DNA of 64,000 bases, from assembly GCF_013393945.1 (NCBI RefSeq), contig NZ_CP040297.1, positions 3,178,804-3,242,803 on the forward strand, read 5' to 3'. Position 1 is the stretch's first letter. Each line of letters begins with the position of its first letter. The translations under genes and the position numbers were made by a program. This document shows, one piece after another, positions 46,455 to 54,892 of the stretch. This DNA is from Nostoc sp. TCL26-01 (GTDB taxonomy: Bacteria > Cyanobacteriota > Cyanobacteriia > Cyanobacteriales > Nostocaceae). Under the pieces are notes generated by a model, which was not told where the DNA came from, made no database searches, and saw nothing but the letters and a program-made list of their open reading frames with translations.

Positions 46455-48044
46455 ATGCTCAAGGCGAGCATTTTTGCAGTGGGTGGTTCACGAGTGATGA
46501 ATGAAGCTGACATCTCAAACAATAGGGCTGTGATGGAATCTCTTAATTCTTCTGCTAATTCACTACAACCAGAACAGGCAATGTGTCCTTTTTACTCAGT
46601 TGTGCCTTCTGAAAATAGTACCATTGCCAACTTGCCACTCCTCAAACCAGCAGAAGATGAACAGGACAAGATACCAGATCCCCATTCATCCACTGACACA
46701 ACTCAGAAAGATTGGGTTGTTGAGCCTGAGAGTGAAAAGCAAAAACTTGTGGATGTGGAATTTCAAAAGTTGCTGGCATTAAATGAAGAATTGCGTAGTG
46801 CCAATAACGAACTGTATCAGCAGGTAGAGCATCTGCGAGATGACTTAACTGAATCAGAAAAAGCTTTGCAGTGGCAAAAAAGACGCTCTGGTGTCACAGA
46901 GTCGATGCTCAATCAACAATCCCAAGAACTAGCCGCCGCCCAAGAACAAATCCAATCACTATTTCAACAGTTAGAAACTGCTTCTCAAACTACTCAACGT
47001 CAAGAAATCCTCATAGAAAGTTATAAAGCACAATTACAAATTAGCCAACAGCGCCTAGCCCAATTAGAGAGGGAATGCGCCATATTACAAACTAACTATA
47101 GTGAACAATCACAACAAGTAATTCAATCAGAAAACGCTTGTCGAGAGCTACGTACTCGCTTAATGCGCCAGCAACGTCAAACTTTGCAATTTAAAGCTGC
47201 CCTAGAAAAATCTTTAGATACATCGATTCCTAACTACGACATTCCAGAAGCAAATCATAGCAGTTCTGGTAACACCAATAGCCACAAAACAAGATTTGCG
47301 AGAAAAGCCCGATCTTTATTTCCCAATGCCCAGCCCATTCAACCTTGGTCAGCAGAACCAGAAACCCCAAAAGAAAATTCTGAGCCATCTTGGGAAGAAC
47401 CTTCAACACCAAAGCCATTTACTAGCGATTATTCAACGCCAAATCCACCTTCTGTGTGGAACTGGCCAGTGAAAAATGAGGTTCAGGAAGATATACGGAC
47501 AATCTCCCAGCCCACAGAACCAGAACCTACAGAAGATGAACCGCCTACTACTCCTCAAGCAGCACCATCGGTGGGTTCAGCAGAATTAGATCAGCAAATA
47601 GATAGTCTAATTCAAATGTTTTTTGCCTCCCAACCAAGTAGTGTGTCACCAACACCATCTACACCTGAAGTAGTTGTAGAAAGTCAGTCAGTGGATACAA
47701 CTGTCTGGGAAACCTTGGTTACAAATGTAGAAGAAGCGGAAATACCAGAAGAACCATTAGCACCAACGGTAGAAGTAAATCCTTTTCCGACTGACTCCTT
47801 ATTGTCTTTCACTTTATCCCCAACTGAAAAAACTTCTACAGTATCGGAGGAGCATAATTTAGCAGAGTCACCAATAAATGAGGAAGAGTTTCCGATGAAT
47901 GACTTAGCGCCAGATTCATTTGATGACATTGCTAATGATACTCAATCACCTTCACCCGTAGTTTATCCCCAGCGACCACGGAAAGGGCTTAAGTCCCTAG
48001 CGTCGGTAGAATTGCCAAATTTTCACAAGCCTAATGGTCAATAG
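46455..48044 (+). CDS. coiled-coil hypothetical protein
   Basis: The 529-residue protein is not recognised. It has a disordered N-terminus, a long coiled coil (about residues 100-265, rich in Gln, Glu, Leu, for example LNEELRSANNELYQQVEHLR and AQLERECAILQ), and a Pro/Glu/Ser/Thr-rich disordered C-terminal half. It ends with the basic motif YPQRPRKGLKSLASVELP. A second start at 46497 (residue 15) is equally possible. The layout suggests a structural or scaffolding protein. It does not look secreted. Confidence 0.72.
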   Translation: MLKASIFAVGGSRVMNEADISNNRAVMESLNSSANSLQPEQAMCPFYSVVPSENSTIANLPLLKPAEDEQDKIPDPHSSTDTTQKDWVVEPESEKQKLVDVEFQKLLALNEELRSANNELYQQVEHLRDDLTESEKALQWQKRRSGVTESMLNQQSQELAAAQEQIQSLFQQLETASQTTQRQEILIESYKAQLQISQQRLAQLERECAILQTNYSEQSQQVIQSENACRELRTRLMRQQRQTLQFKAALEKSLDTSIPNYDIPEANHSSSGNTNSHKTRFARKARSLFPNAQPIQPWSAEPETPKENSEPSWEEPSTPKPFTSDYSTPNPPSVWNWPVKNEVQEDIRTISQPTEPEPTEDEPPTTPQAAPSVGSAELDQQIDSLIQMFFASQPSSVSPTPSTPEVVVESQSVDTTVWETLVTNVEEAEIPEEPLAPTVEVNPFPTDSLLSFTLSPTEKTSTVSEEHNLAESPINEEEFPMNDLAPDSFDDIANDTQSPSPVVYPQRPRKGLKSLASVELPNFHKPNGQ

Positions 48045-48064
48045 CAATGTATGCACAAAATAGG

Positions 48065-49201
48065 CTATGCGCCTCTAGCAATGCCGAAAGACTCTCCCTC
48101 TAATGTAATACCAAATGGTGTGATGACGACTTCACGGGTGGGGGATGCTTCTACTCTACCAGCGATCGCTGCCTTTAATCCCTGAACTTGTGCTAGTTGG
48201 ACAATTTTCTCGGCTTCTAGCTTTGTTTCTGTATAAAATGCAAATCCTGCTCCATAATTAAACACGGAAAGCATCATTTCTTTTCCTCCTGCCAGTTGGC
48301 TTTCAACAAATTGAAAGATTTCGGGAACTGGTAACAAATTATCAATAACATACCGTAGTGGTTTGGCAGAGCGCATCAGTTTTTGCCATCCATGACCGGT
48401 GATATTCTCCATTGCTGTCGGACGGATACCTTCACGCAACACGGCTTGCACAAGTGGTGTGTAAAGGTGAGAAGCGGCGTTCATGGCTTCCCATAACTGT
48501 TTTCCACTCGGTAGTTTTGTTCTATAGCCATCTGGTAGTGACTCAGCCAGCTTTCGTACGGGGGTAAAGCCGTTCTCATGTAGTCCTGTACTCTCTACTA
48601 AAACAATGGTGTTACCAGGAGAGAGTCTAGAACCATCTATGGGAGCGACACCAGGGGGCATAATCCCAAATACAGAACCAGCAATATCAAGTCTATCTTC
48701 AATAATTTTGGTTTTAAGTTGGGGTGTTTCTCCAGAAATATATACACATCCAACTCGTCTACACCCTTCCACAACTCCATCCAAAAATCCATCTAAGAAA
48801 GCAGAGGTAAATACGGTTTCAGGCGTGCTGGAAGGTAAATATAGTCCCAACAGTACTGTTTGCATTCCTGACGATGCTGCATCATTGGTCAAACAAGAGA
48901 TGATTTTAATCCCAATGTTCCACCAGAATTGCCGCAGTTCTGCTTCTGAGAGGTCATCAGGACGAGCATCATCAGCAGTACCCAGACCTTCGGGGACAAG
49001 GGTCACAAACAGTTCTTGAGCGCTTACATCCAAAAACGAAGCCAGATTGAGACTAAAAGCGTTAGCACTTCCCCCCAGCCCCCCACTAGGTACGCCACCA
49101 TAAGCTGAAGCAAATTGTAGTGTCCGTTTCGCAGCCTCGATAAAGCGTCGCTTTGCTGCATCTAATGTGTTGTAATCGACTTGATCGAGAGCTTGAGTCA
49201 T
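48065..49201 (-). CDS. PurM/AIR-synthase-related protein
   Basis: The 378-residue protein belongs to the PurM-like superfamily (AIR synthase, FGAM synthase, HypE, SelD). It shows ESTGLHENGFTPVRKL and TGHGWQKLMR, equivalent to the GLHSNG and TGGG segments of AIR synthase, and the region LVPEGLGTADDARPDD in the N-terminal domain. It differs from canonical PurM elsewhere, so I do not call it PurM. It probably binds ATP and a nucleotide-like substrate. No purine gene is adjacent. The gene is downstream-opposed to the coiled-coil protein (convergent). Confidence 0.8.
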   Translation of the reverse strand: MTQALDQVDYNTLDAAKRRFIEAAKRTLQFASAYGGVPSGGLGGSANAFSLNLASFLDVSAQELFVTLVPEGLGTADDARPDDLSEAELRQFWWNIGIKIISCLTNDAASSGMQTVLLGLYLPSSTPETVFTSAFLDGFLDGVVEGCRRVGCVYISGETPQLKTKIIEDRLDIAGSVFGIMPPGVAPIDGSRLSPGNTIVLVESTGLHENGFTPVRKLAESLPDGYRTKLPSGKQLWEAMNAASHLYTPLVQAVLREGIRPTAMENITGHGWQKLMRSAKPLRYVIDNLLPVPEIFQFVESQLAGGKEMMLSVFNYGAGFAFYTETKLEAEKIVQLAQVQGLKAAIAGRVEASPTREVVITPFGITLEGESFGIARGA

Positions 49202-49214
49202 TGGGTGGTTCCTT

Positions 49215-49368
49215 ATTAGTGGTGAGTGCTGAGTGGTGAGTGCTGAGTGCTGAGTGAGGGAGTGATGAGTAGTGAGTGCTGAGTGAGGGAGTGATGAGTA
49301 GTCATTAATTATTTTCCCCTGCTCCTCTGCTCCTCTGCTCCCCTGCCCCCCTGCCCCTCTAGCCTCTA
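49215..49368. repeat. heptamer repeats (GAGTGCT, CTCCTCTG types)
   Basis: Repeats of GAGTGCT/GAGTGAT-like 7-mers (about 49220-49300) are followed by CTCCTCTG/CCCCTG-like units (about 49315-49365). They fill the space between the PurM-like gene and the flavoprotein gene. Confidence 0.82.
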
Positions 49369-49371
49369 TTT

Positions 49372-51543
49372 TTAATTTTGAATTTTGTAGGCGTGAGCTT
49401 TCCCGGTGGGTATTTTGAATTTTGAATTGTTATGTTGTGGTCTGCCTGTGGTGATAGCGTAATTAATAGCTAACAATCGTAACCATAAGCCTGGATTGTG
49501 GGTTTCTAGCCACGGTTTAACCTGGACTAAAAAGTTGGGAAACCAGGCACTCAGTAAGGCATTAACTAGAGCATCACGACCAAAGTTAGCGTAATTTCCT
49601 AACCATCTGAGCAAATCTTTGGCTCCAGCCAGTTCCCAAATCCACCATAATAAAGCCGGATTTTTGCGTGCGGCTTTCAGGGCTAGGCGGTTGAAGGTGA
49701 GCCAGTCACACCTATCTTTGATGAAATTATCTGCTACTTCTGGCGGTTCATCTGTGAGTAGCCCAAAGAAGGTATTGAGCATGGAGTTGATGCGCTGAGG
49801 TGGGATGAATTTCCCTGTGGGAACCATCATGCCTTTGGAAAATAGCCAAGTCACAGAAACATTGCTCTGATAGGCGCGAATCAGATTCAAGTGACGGAAT
49901 TTTAATAAATCATGCTTAAGGGCTACATTTAATAGGGTGGTGAGGCGTTCTAAGTTGCGGACTAGGGAACCAAAACCAGTAAATACTAGGGGTGATTGGA
50001 GGGAAGCTGCATCACCGATCGCAATCAATCTATCAAAGGCGATGGTGCGATCGCTACTGCCAATACTAAAATGTCCAGGTATGTAACCAAATGTGGGTTT
50101 TTTCCACACCAGCTTTTCCATATCGCAACGCCGATACTCTGGCAAAATTGTAAAAAAGTCTTCGTACATTTCCAGCAAAGAACCAGGATTTTCTGGGTTG
50201 ACTTCGTGGTAGTGAAACAAGTAAATCGTCAATTCTTCACCAATTCCGGGAAATAGTTCCCAAATCAACTGTCTCCCACGAGAAATATCACCGTGGCTAT
50301 ACAGTACATCTCCATACTGGGAATCCCATACTTCTGGTGCAAATCCCTTGTCTATGACTGCACCCACTGTTGGACAAACACTATCAAAAGCACGACCACC
50401 GTTTAATTGCCAAGCAATTGGGGAAGCCGTTCCCATCGCATCTACCAATAGTCGCCCACTCACTTGTTTCTCTACTTGTGTGGGTAAATGCTTGACTGTA
50501 ACTACAACGTGTGTATCATCAATATCTGCCCGGATAAATTCTGTCTCGTCCCAGATTTCTCCACCGGTGGCTTTGAGCTTCTGCCCACACAGCTTGAGCC
50601 ATTTTTCCGAATCTAAGGCTATATTTAACACCGTTGGCGTGTGTAAAACAGGCGATCGCAATTTCGCTGGGTTATTCCCGTCAAAAAACTTATTAAATCC
50701 GTCCTTATACTCACGAGCAATCACTGTTTCCAGTTCGGCTGTCGTCACCAAACCCAGATTCACCAAACTTTGCAGTTCATCACGAGAAATATTCCACTCC
50801 CGATTCATCCGCCCAAACGGCAGACGTTCCACCAGCAACACCTTATACCCCAACTTCGCCATCACCGCCGCATGAATTGCCCCTAATGCACCGCCGATGT
50901 AGATCAGGTCATATTGGGGATTGGTAATTGGCGATTGGGAATTAGAGTTAATTCTCTCCTCTGTGCCTGTGCGCCTGTGCGCCTCCGCTTTTTCCCGATT
51001 CCCAGTCCCCAGTCCCCAGTCCCTATTCCGCGAAAACACAACCTGACGAGGCTGCTGTGGATGCCGCACTCCTTCACGCCATCTTTGTTCCCACCAATAA
51101 GCACGTTGGAGGTCGTATTCCCCGTTGGGCATTTTTTGGAAATATTTGACGGTAAGAGGGTAGTAGGGAGCTAGGGCTGAAAAAATTGATTCTTGGGATA
51201 AATCAATTTTGGGTGGTTCTGGGTAGTTGTGCGGAAAGCGCTTTCTGAGTTCCGTGGTGAGGCGTTGTAGAATTTCCTTCTCACCTGCTAATGGCTGTTC
51301 TGCCCACCGAAAAACCTTGAGGTAAGTAGTTCTCTGGACAGACCAGACAAATACAGAAATTTCTTTCGGTAATTTTTCGGAAATATTTGTACCACTTGTT
51401 GTATATTTACTAGATAATTTCAGACGCAAGCCGTCTGGAGTCAGTATTTTCTCCCAATTTTTTGGGTCAAAATCTGCTTGTAGCCAACTGCGTACAGTAG
51501 CCGTATCAGGAATCGGAATTTCAAGATAAAGAATTTCTTTCAT
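49372..51543 (-). CDS. FAD-dependent oxidoreductase with a repeat-derived insert
   Basis: Residues 1-170 form an N-terminal domain of unknown kind. Residues about 211-720 are an FAD-binding oxidoreductase with the dinucleotide motif IYIGGALGAIHAAVMA, the DAMGTASPIAW region and GDAASLQSPLVFTGFGSLVR, as in lycopene cyclase/geranylgeranyl reductase-like monooxygenases. Between them residues 171-210 read WGLGTGNREKAEAHRRTG and QSPITNPQ, a translation of intergenic-type repeats (AGTCCCC heptamers at 50917-51033). This insert is in frame and has no stop. The natural substrate is unknown; a pigment or isoprenoid could be the target. Confidence 0.8.
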   Translation of the reverse strand: MKEILYLEIPIPDTATVRSWLQADFDPKNWEKILTPDGLRLKLSSKYTTSGTNISEKLPKEISVFVWSVQRTTYLKVFRWAEQPLAGEKEILQRLTTELRKRFPHNYPEPPKIDLSQESIFSALAPYYPLTVKYFQKMPNGEYDLQRAYWWEQRWREGVRHPQQPRQVVFSRNRDWGLGTGNREKAEAHRRTGTEERINSNSQSPITNPQYDLIYIGGALGAIHAAVMAKLGYKVLLVERLPFGRMNREWNISRDELQSLVNLGLVTTAELETVIAREYKDGFNKFFDGNNPAKLRSPVLHTPTVLNIALDSEKWLKLCGQKLKATGGEIWDETEFIRADIDDTHVVVTVKHLPTQVEKQVSGRLLVDAMGTASPIAWQLNGGRAFDSVCPTVGAVIDKGFAPEVWDSQYGDVLYSHGDISRGRQLIWELFPGIGEELTIYLFHYHEVNPENPGSLLEMYEDFFTILPEYRRCDMEKLVWKKPTFGYIPGHFSIGSSDRTIAFDRLIAIGDAASLQSPLVFTGFGSLVRNLERLTTLLNVALKHDLLKFRHLNLIRAYQSNVSVTWLFSKGMMVPTGKFIPPQRINSMLNTFFGLLTDEPPEVADNFIKDRCDWLTFNRLALKAARKNPALLWWIWELAGAKDLLRWLGNYANFGRDALVNALLSAWFPNFLVQVKPWLETHNPGLWLRLLAINYAITTGRPQHNNSKFKIPTGKAHAYKIQN

Positions 51544-51704
51544 GTGTTTCTGACATTTTTGCTAATCTACTCATTCAGACAGATATGCGAACGGCATAAA
51601 GTACGCTAAACTCCGCCCTATCGGTTTTAATAAAGATTCCGTAAAGAATTTTTAATAATTTGTCAAATTTTTTTTCTCATTTTGTAACTTTGTAAACCCA
51701 CGCC

Positions 51705-51938
51705 ATGAATTATCCCATTCCAGACAGCCCTCAAGAAATTTTTGCTTTAAAACAACAACCTGTAGATGAAGAATTAGTAGCCTCAGCGATCGCCGGAGTG
51801 ATTAAAATAGTGCGATCGCAAGGCCAGTCCCTAGAAGATTTAACAGCCCAATTACTAGCAGATGACCCATTACTAGACCAGCAACAACGCCGATGGCTTA
51901 GTAAGTTGGTCACTCAAGTGTGGGAGAGTTTTACATGA
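51705..51938 (+). CDS. small conserved-looking hypothetical protein (77 aa)
   Basis: This helical 77-residue protein has no Cys, signal or membrane segment. It begins MNYPIPDSPQEIFALKQQ and ends LSKLVTQVWESFT. I think such small proteins occur widely in filamentous cyanobacteria but do not know a function. It lies between the flavoprotein gene and cimA with opposite orientation to both. A heptamer block follows. Confidence 0.65.
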   Translation: MNYPIPDSPQEIFALKQQPVDEELVASAIAGVIKIVRSQGQSLEDLTAQLLADDPLLDQQQRRWLSKLVTQVWESFT

Positions 51939-52036
51939 GAGGGGCAGAGGAGCAGAGGAGCAGAGGAGCAGGGGAGGCAGGGGGAGCAGGGGAGAATAAT
52001 TAATGACTACTCAGCACTCAGCACTCACTACTCAGC
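51938..52036. repeat. GC-rich and heptamer repeats
   Basis: AGAGGAGC-type units (about 51940-51990) and TCAGCACT-type heptamers (about 52010-52036) fill the gap before the cimA stop codon. Confidence 0.8.
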
Positions 52037-52038
52037 AC

Positions 52039-53778
52039 TCAACGCACTGCTGCTTCTGCTTGAGCGTGCAGTAACAAGCCGTATTCCAATCCCTCAACAA
52101 CTGCTTGATAAGAAGCTGCCAGAATGTTTGGTGATACCCCTACAGTTGTCCAACGTTGATAACCATTGCCAGATTCCACTAGGACGCGGGTTTTTGCTGC
52201 TGTACCTGTGTGTCCATCCAGAATCCGCACTTTGTAATCTGTCAACTCAAATGTCGCCAGTTGCGGATAAAAGTTCACTAAAGCTTTACGTAAAGCTGCG
52301 TCTAAAGCTGCTACTGGGCCATTGCCCTCTGCCGCTTCTAAAATATTCCTACCGTTGACAGCAACTTTTACTGTGGCTAAGGCATTAGTTGTTTCTTTCC
52401 CTTCTACCAAGTCGCAGTGGACTTGAAAGCCTTTAATTTCAAAAAACTGTTGTCTGCCTCCCAAAGCTTCATACATTAAGAGTGCAAAACTGGCTTCGGC
52501 TGCTTCAAATTGATACCCTTCACTTTCCAATTCCTTGAGGCGCTGAAGAATTTGTTTTGCTTCTGGTGTTTGCTTGTCGAGTTCAATCCCAAAAGTCCGG
52601 GCTTTAGCCAAAACATTACTGATACCTGATTGTTCAGAAATCACAATCCGCCGCCGATTTCCTACCTGTTCCGGCTGGATATGTTCATAGGTGAGGGGAT
52701 TACGTTCTACAGCTGAGACATGAATACCACCTTTATGAGCAAAAGCCGAACGTCCCACAAAAGGAGCGTGTTCATCAGGGGCGAGATTTACCACTTCACT
52801 GACAAAGCGACTGGCTTCTGCTAGTTGACCTAGCTGGTGTTCTGCGATACAGCTAAGACCTAGTTTCAATTGTAGATTAGGAATTAATGAACATAAATTG
52901 GCATTGCCGCAACGCTCACCATAACCGTTGATCGTACCTTGTACCATTCTTGCCCCTGCCATCACAGCTGCTATAGCATTAGCCACTGCCATATCAGAGT
53001 CGTTATGAGTGTGAATACCGATTTGGGTAATGGGTAATGGGTGATTGGTGATTGGTGATTGGGAAGAGAAACGAGAATTTTCTTCTTCTCTCCTTGTCAC
53101 GCTAGTCACCTCAACGAGGGAAACCCCCGCACAGTGCTGGCTCCCCTTGTCCCCTTGTCCCCATTCCCCAGTCTCCTTTACCACATCTTTGACAATCTCG
53201 CTAACTTCGTGAGGTAAAGTACCACCATTGGTATCACAGAGGACTAACCATTCAGCGCCTGCTGTCATCGCTGCTTTTAAGGTCTGTAGGGCATAATCTC
53301 GATTGTGCTTGTAGCCATCAAACCAGTGTTCAGCATCGTAAATTACCCCCCGTCCTTGAGAGCGAAAAAACTCGATAGTATCGCGGATCATCGCTAAATT
53401 TTCTTCTAGAGTCGTCTTGAGACTCGCTGTAACGTGTAGATCCCAAGATTTACCAAAAATTGCTACCCAGCGAGAACCCGCCGTGAGGATGGCTTGGAGC
53501 ATTGGTTCGTCTGCGGCACAAGTATTTGGGCGACGAGTTGAACAAAATGCAACAATTTGTGCTTGTTTTAGCGGATCTTCTTGAAGTTGCCAGAAAAATT
53601 GAACATCCTTCGGGTTAGCTCCAGGCCACCCACCTTCTATGAAGGGAATTCCTAATTGGTCGAGTCGGTGAGCAATGCGTAGCTTGTCTTCTATGGAAAC
53701 TGATAATCCTTCGCGCTGAGTGCCATCTCGTAGTGTGGTGTCATAAAGCCAAATCTGAGGTGAGGAATTTTTGGTCAT
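52039..53778 (-). CDS. cimA: (R)-citramalate synthase with a repeat-derived insert
   Basis: CimA condenses pyruvate and acetyl-CoA to (R)-citramalate, the first step of the threonine-independent isoleucine pathway. The catalytic DRE-TIM motif LYDTTLRDGTQREG, the HWFDGYKHN segment, the IHTHNDSDMAVAN metal-binding segment and the C-terminal LeuA-like regulatory domain (VRILDGHTGTAAKTRV) are present. Starting at the ATG at 53778 the protein has 579 residues; a TTG 42 bp upstream is also in frame. Residues about 203-250 are not seen in homologues that I know and are translated from repeats (SQSPITNHPLPIT, about 53029-53172). They interrupt a loop of the barrel. Confidence 0.88.
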   Translation of the reverse strand: MTKNSSPQIWLYDTTLRDGTQREGLSVSIEDKLRIAHRLDQLGIPFIEGGWPGANPKDVQFFWQLQEDPLKQAQIVAFCSTRRPNTCAADEPMLQAILTAGSRWVAIFGKSWDLHVTASLKTTLEENLAMIRDTIEFFRSQGRGVIYDAEHWFDGYKHNRDYALQTLKAAMTAGAEWLVLCDTNGGTLPHEVSEIVKDVVKETGEWGQGDKGSQHCAGVSLVEVTSVTRREEENSRFSSQSPITNHPLPITQIGIHTHNDSDMAVANAIAAVMAGARMVQGTINGYGERCGNANLCSLIPNLQLKLGLSCIAEHQLGQLAEASRFVSEVVNLAPDEHAPFVGRSAFAHKGGIHVSAVERNPLTYEHIQPEQVGNRRRIVISEQSGISNVLAKARTFGIELDKQTPEAKQILQRLKELESEGYQFEAAEASFALLMYEALGGRQQFFEIKGFQVHCDLVEGKETTNALATVKVAVNGRNILEAAEGNGPVAALDAALRKALVNFYPQLATFELTDYKVRILDGHTGTAAKTRVLVESGNGYQRWTTVGVSPNILAASYQAVVEGLEYGLLLHAQAEAAVR

Positions 53779-53853
53779 AGGACTAAGACTTTGGAGACAA
53801 CTTGAAAGGCAATGTGCCAAGATACAACAAAAAGCCAGTTTGCTATTTAGAAT

Positions 53854-54192
53854 ATGCCTAAGGTATTAGCTCAGGGTAAAACAATTGAATGTAGTCGCCA
53901 AGAAAATTTACGCAAAATTCTGCTAAAAAGTGGTATTGACCTCTACAATGACGGTGCTAAGGTAATAAACTGTCGGGGTATTGGTAGTTGTGGAACCTGT
54001 GCGGTCAAAATAGAAGGTGAAGTGTCTGCCGCAAACTGGCGTGATCAAACACGGCGATCGCTGCCTCCTCATTCTCCTACAAAAGACCTGAGTTTGACAA
54101 GCCAAACGCAGGTCTTAGGTGATGTAAGAGTAACAAAATTTGATGGATTTTGGGGTCAAGGTTCTCAGATAGTGTGGCAACCAGAAGGTTAG
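53854..54192 (+). CDS. [2Fe-2S] ferredoxin-like protein lacking the fourth Cys
   Basis: The 112-residue protein has the plant-type ferredoxin fold, with Cys40, Cys46 and Cys49 in INCRGIGSCGTCAV and a C-terminal QVLGDVRVTKFD strand. Where ferredoxins have the fourth ligand in a LACQT-like sequence, it reads LTSQT, so Cys is replaced by Ser83 (AGC for TGC). The cluster may be ligated by Ser, coordinated otherwise or missing. It is co-oriented with a small Asn-rich protein starting 21 bp downstream. The redox partner is unknown. Confidence 0.85.
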   Translation: MPKVLAQGKTIECSRQENLRKILLKSGIDLYNDGAKVINCRGIGSCGTCAVKIEGEVSAANWRDQTRRSLPPHSPTKDLSLTSQTQVLGDVRVTKFDGFWGQGSQIVWQPEG

Positions 54193-54213
54193 GTTAAAAA
54201 GGAGAAAATCAAG

Positions 54214-54699
54214 ATGGGTAGATGGACACCGCTAATTTTAATGGCTGGAGGCTTGGCAATTCTCATGGGTACTTTGCTAGGCATCAACTTCCCTATGGGT
54301 GGACAGCAGCAAACCGCCAGCAATCAAACGGCAACGAGTAATGCTAATGCTCCTGGCGGCAAAACATCAAAGGTACTCCCGGCTAACATTAATGTTAATA
54401 GCTCCTCTGCTAATCGCAACCGGAGCAACGCGAATACTAATACCACTGACAACAAAAATAGTGTAGCCCAAGATAATTTCAACACTAATAGTGATACTTC
54501 TACTGACACTGCTGAAGAAAGAGGCAACAGCAACACAGAAGAACGCCGTTCCACCAGCAACAGAACCAGTGTTGCTCAAAATAATAACAATACCGATGAT
54601 CTAAATTCACCCTCGGAAAATACACAAAACACCAATACTACAGAGGTGCAATCAACAGATACCAATCAAGCAAGAGAACCAATTCGCGCTTTGTGGTAA
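54214..54699 (+). CDS. Asn/Ser/Thr-rich membrane-anchored hypothetical protein
   Basis: The 161-residue protein has one N-terminal membrane helix (LILMAGGLAILMGTLLG) followed by a low-complexity region dominated by Asn, Ser and Thr (about residues 30-145), probably disordered and extracytoplasmic. No catalytic motif is visible. A GGAG ribosome site precedes the ATG. It probably forms an operon with the ferredoxin-like gene. Low-complexity expansion may have arisen by codon slippage. Confidence 0.65.
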   Translation: MGRWTPLILMAGGLAILMGTLLGINFPMGGQQQTASNQTATSNANAPGGKTSKVLPANINVNSSSANRNRSNANTNTTDNKNSVAQDNFNTNSDTSTDTAEERGNSNTEERRSTSNRTSVAQNNNNTDDLNSPSENTQNTNTTEVQSTDTNQAREPIRALW

Positions 54700-54830
54700 G
54701 AGAGGGGCTGGAGGGGGTGCAGGGGTGCAGGCGTGCAGAGGAGCAGGGGAAATAGTTAATGACTACTTACTACTCAGCACTCAGCACTCCTCACTCAGTA
54801 CTCACTACTCCCCCACTCCCCAGATTTTTC
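54700..54830. repeat. heptamer and GC-rich repeats
   Basis: GCAGGGGT-like units (about 54705-54750) are followed by TCAGCACTCAGCACT and CTCACTA-like heptamers (about 54770-54820). Confidence 0.8.
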
Positions 54831-54892
54831 TAGTTATGAGTTATTAGTTATGTACTAATGGTAAATAGCTATTAATAAATGACTACTGACTA

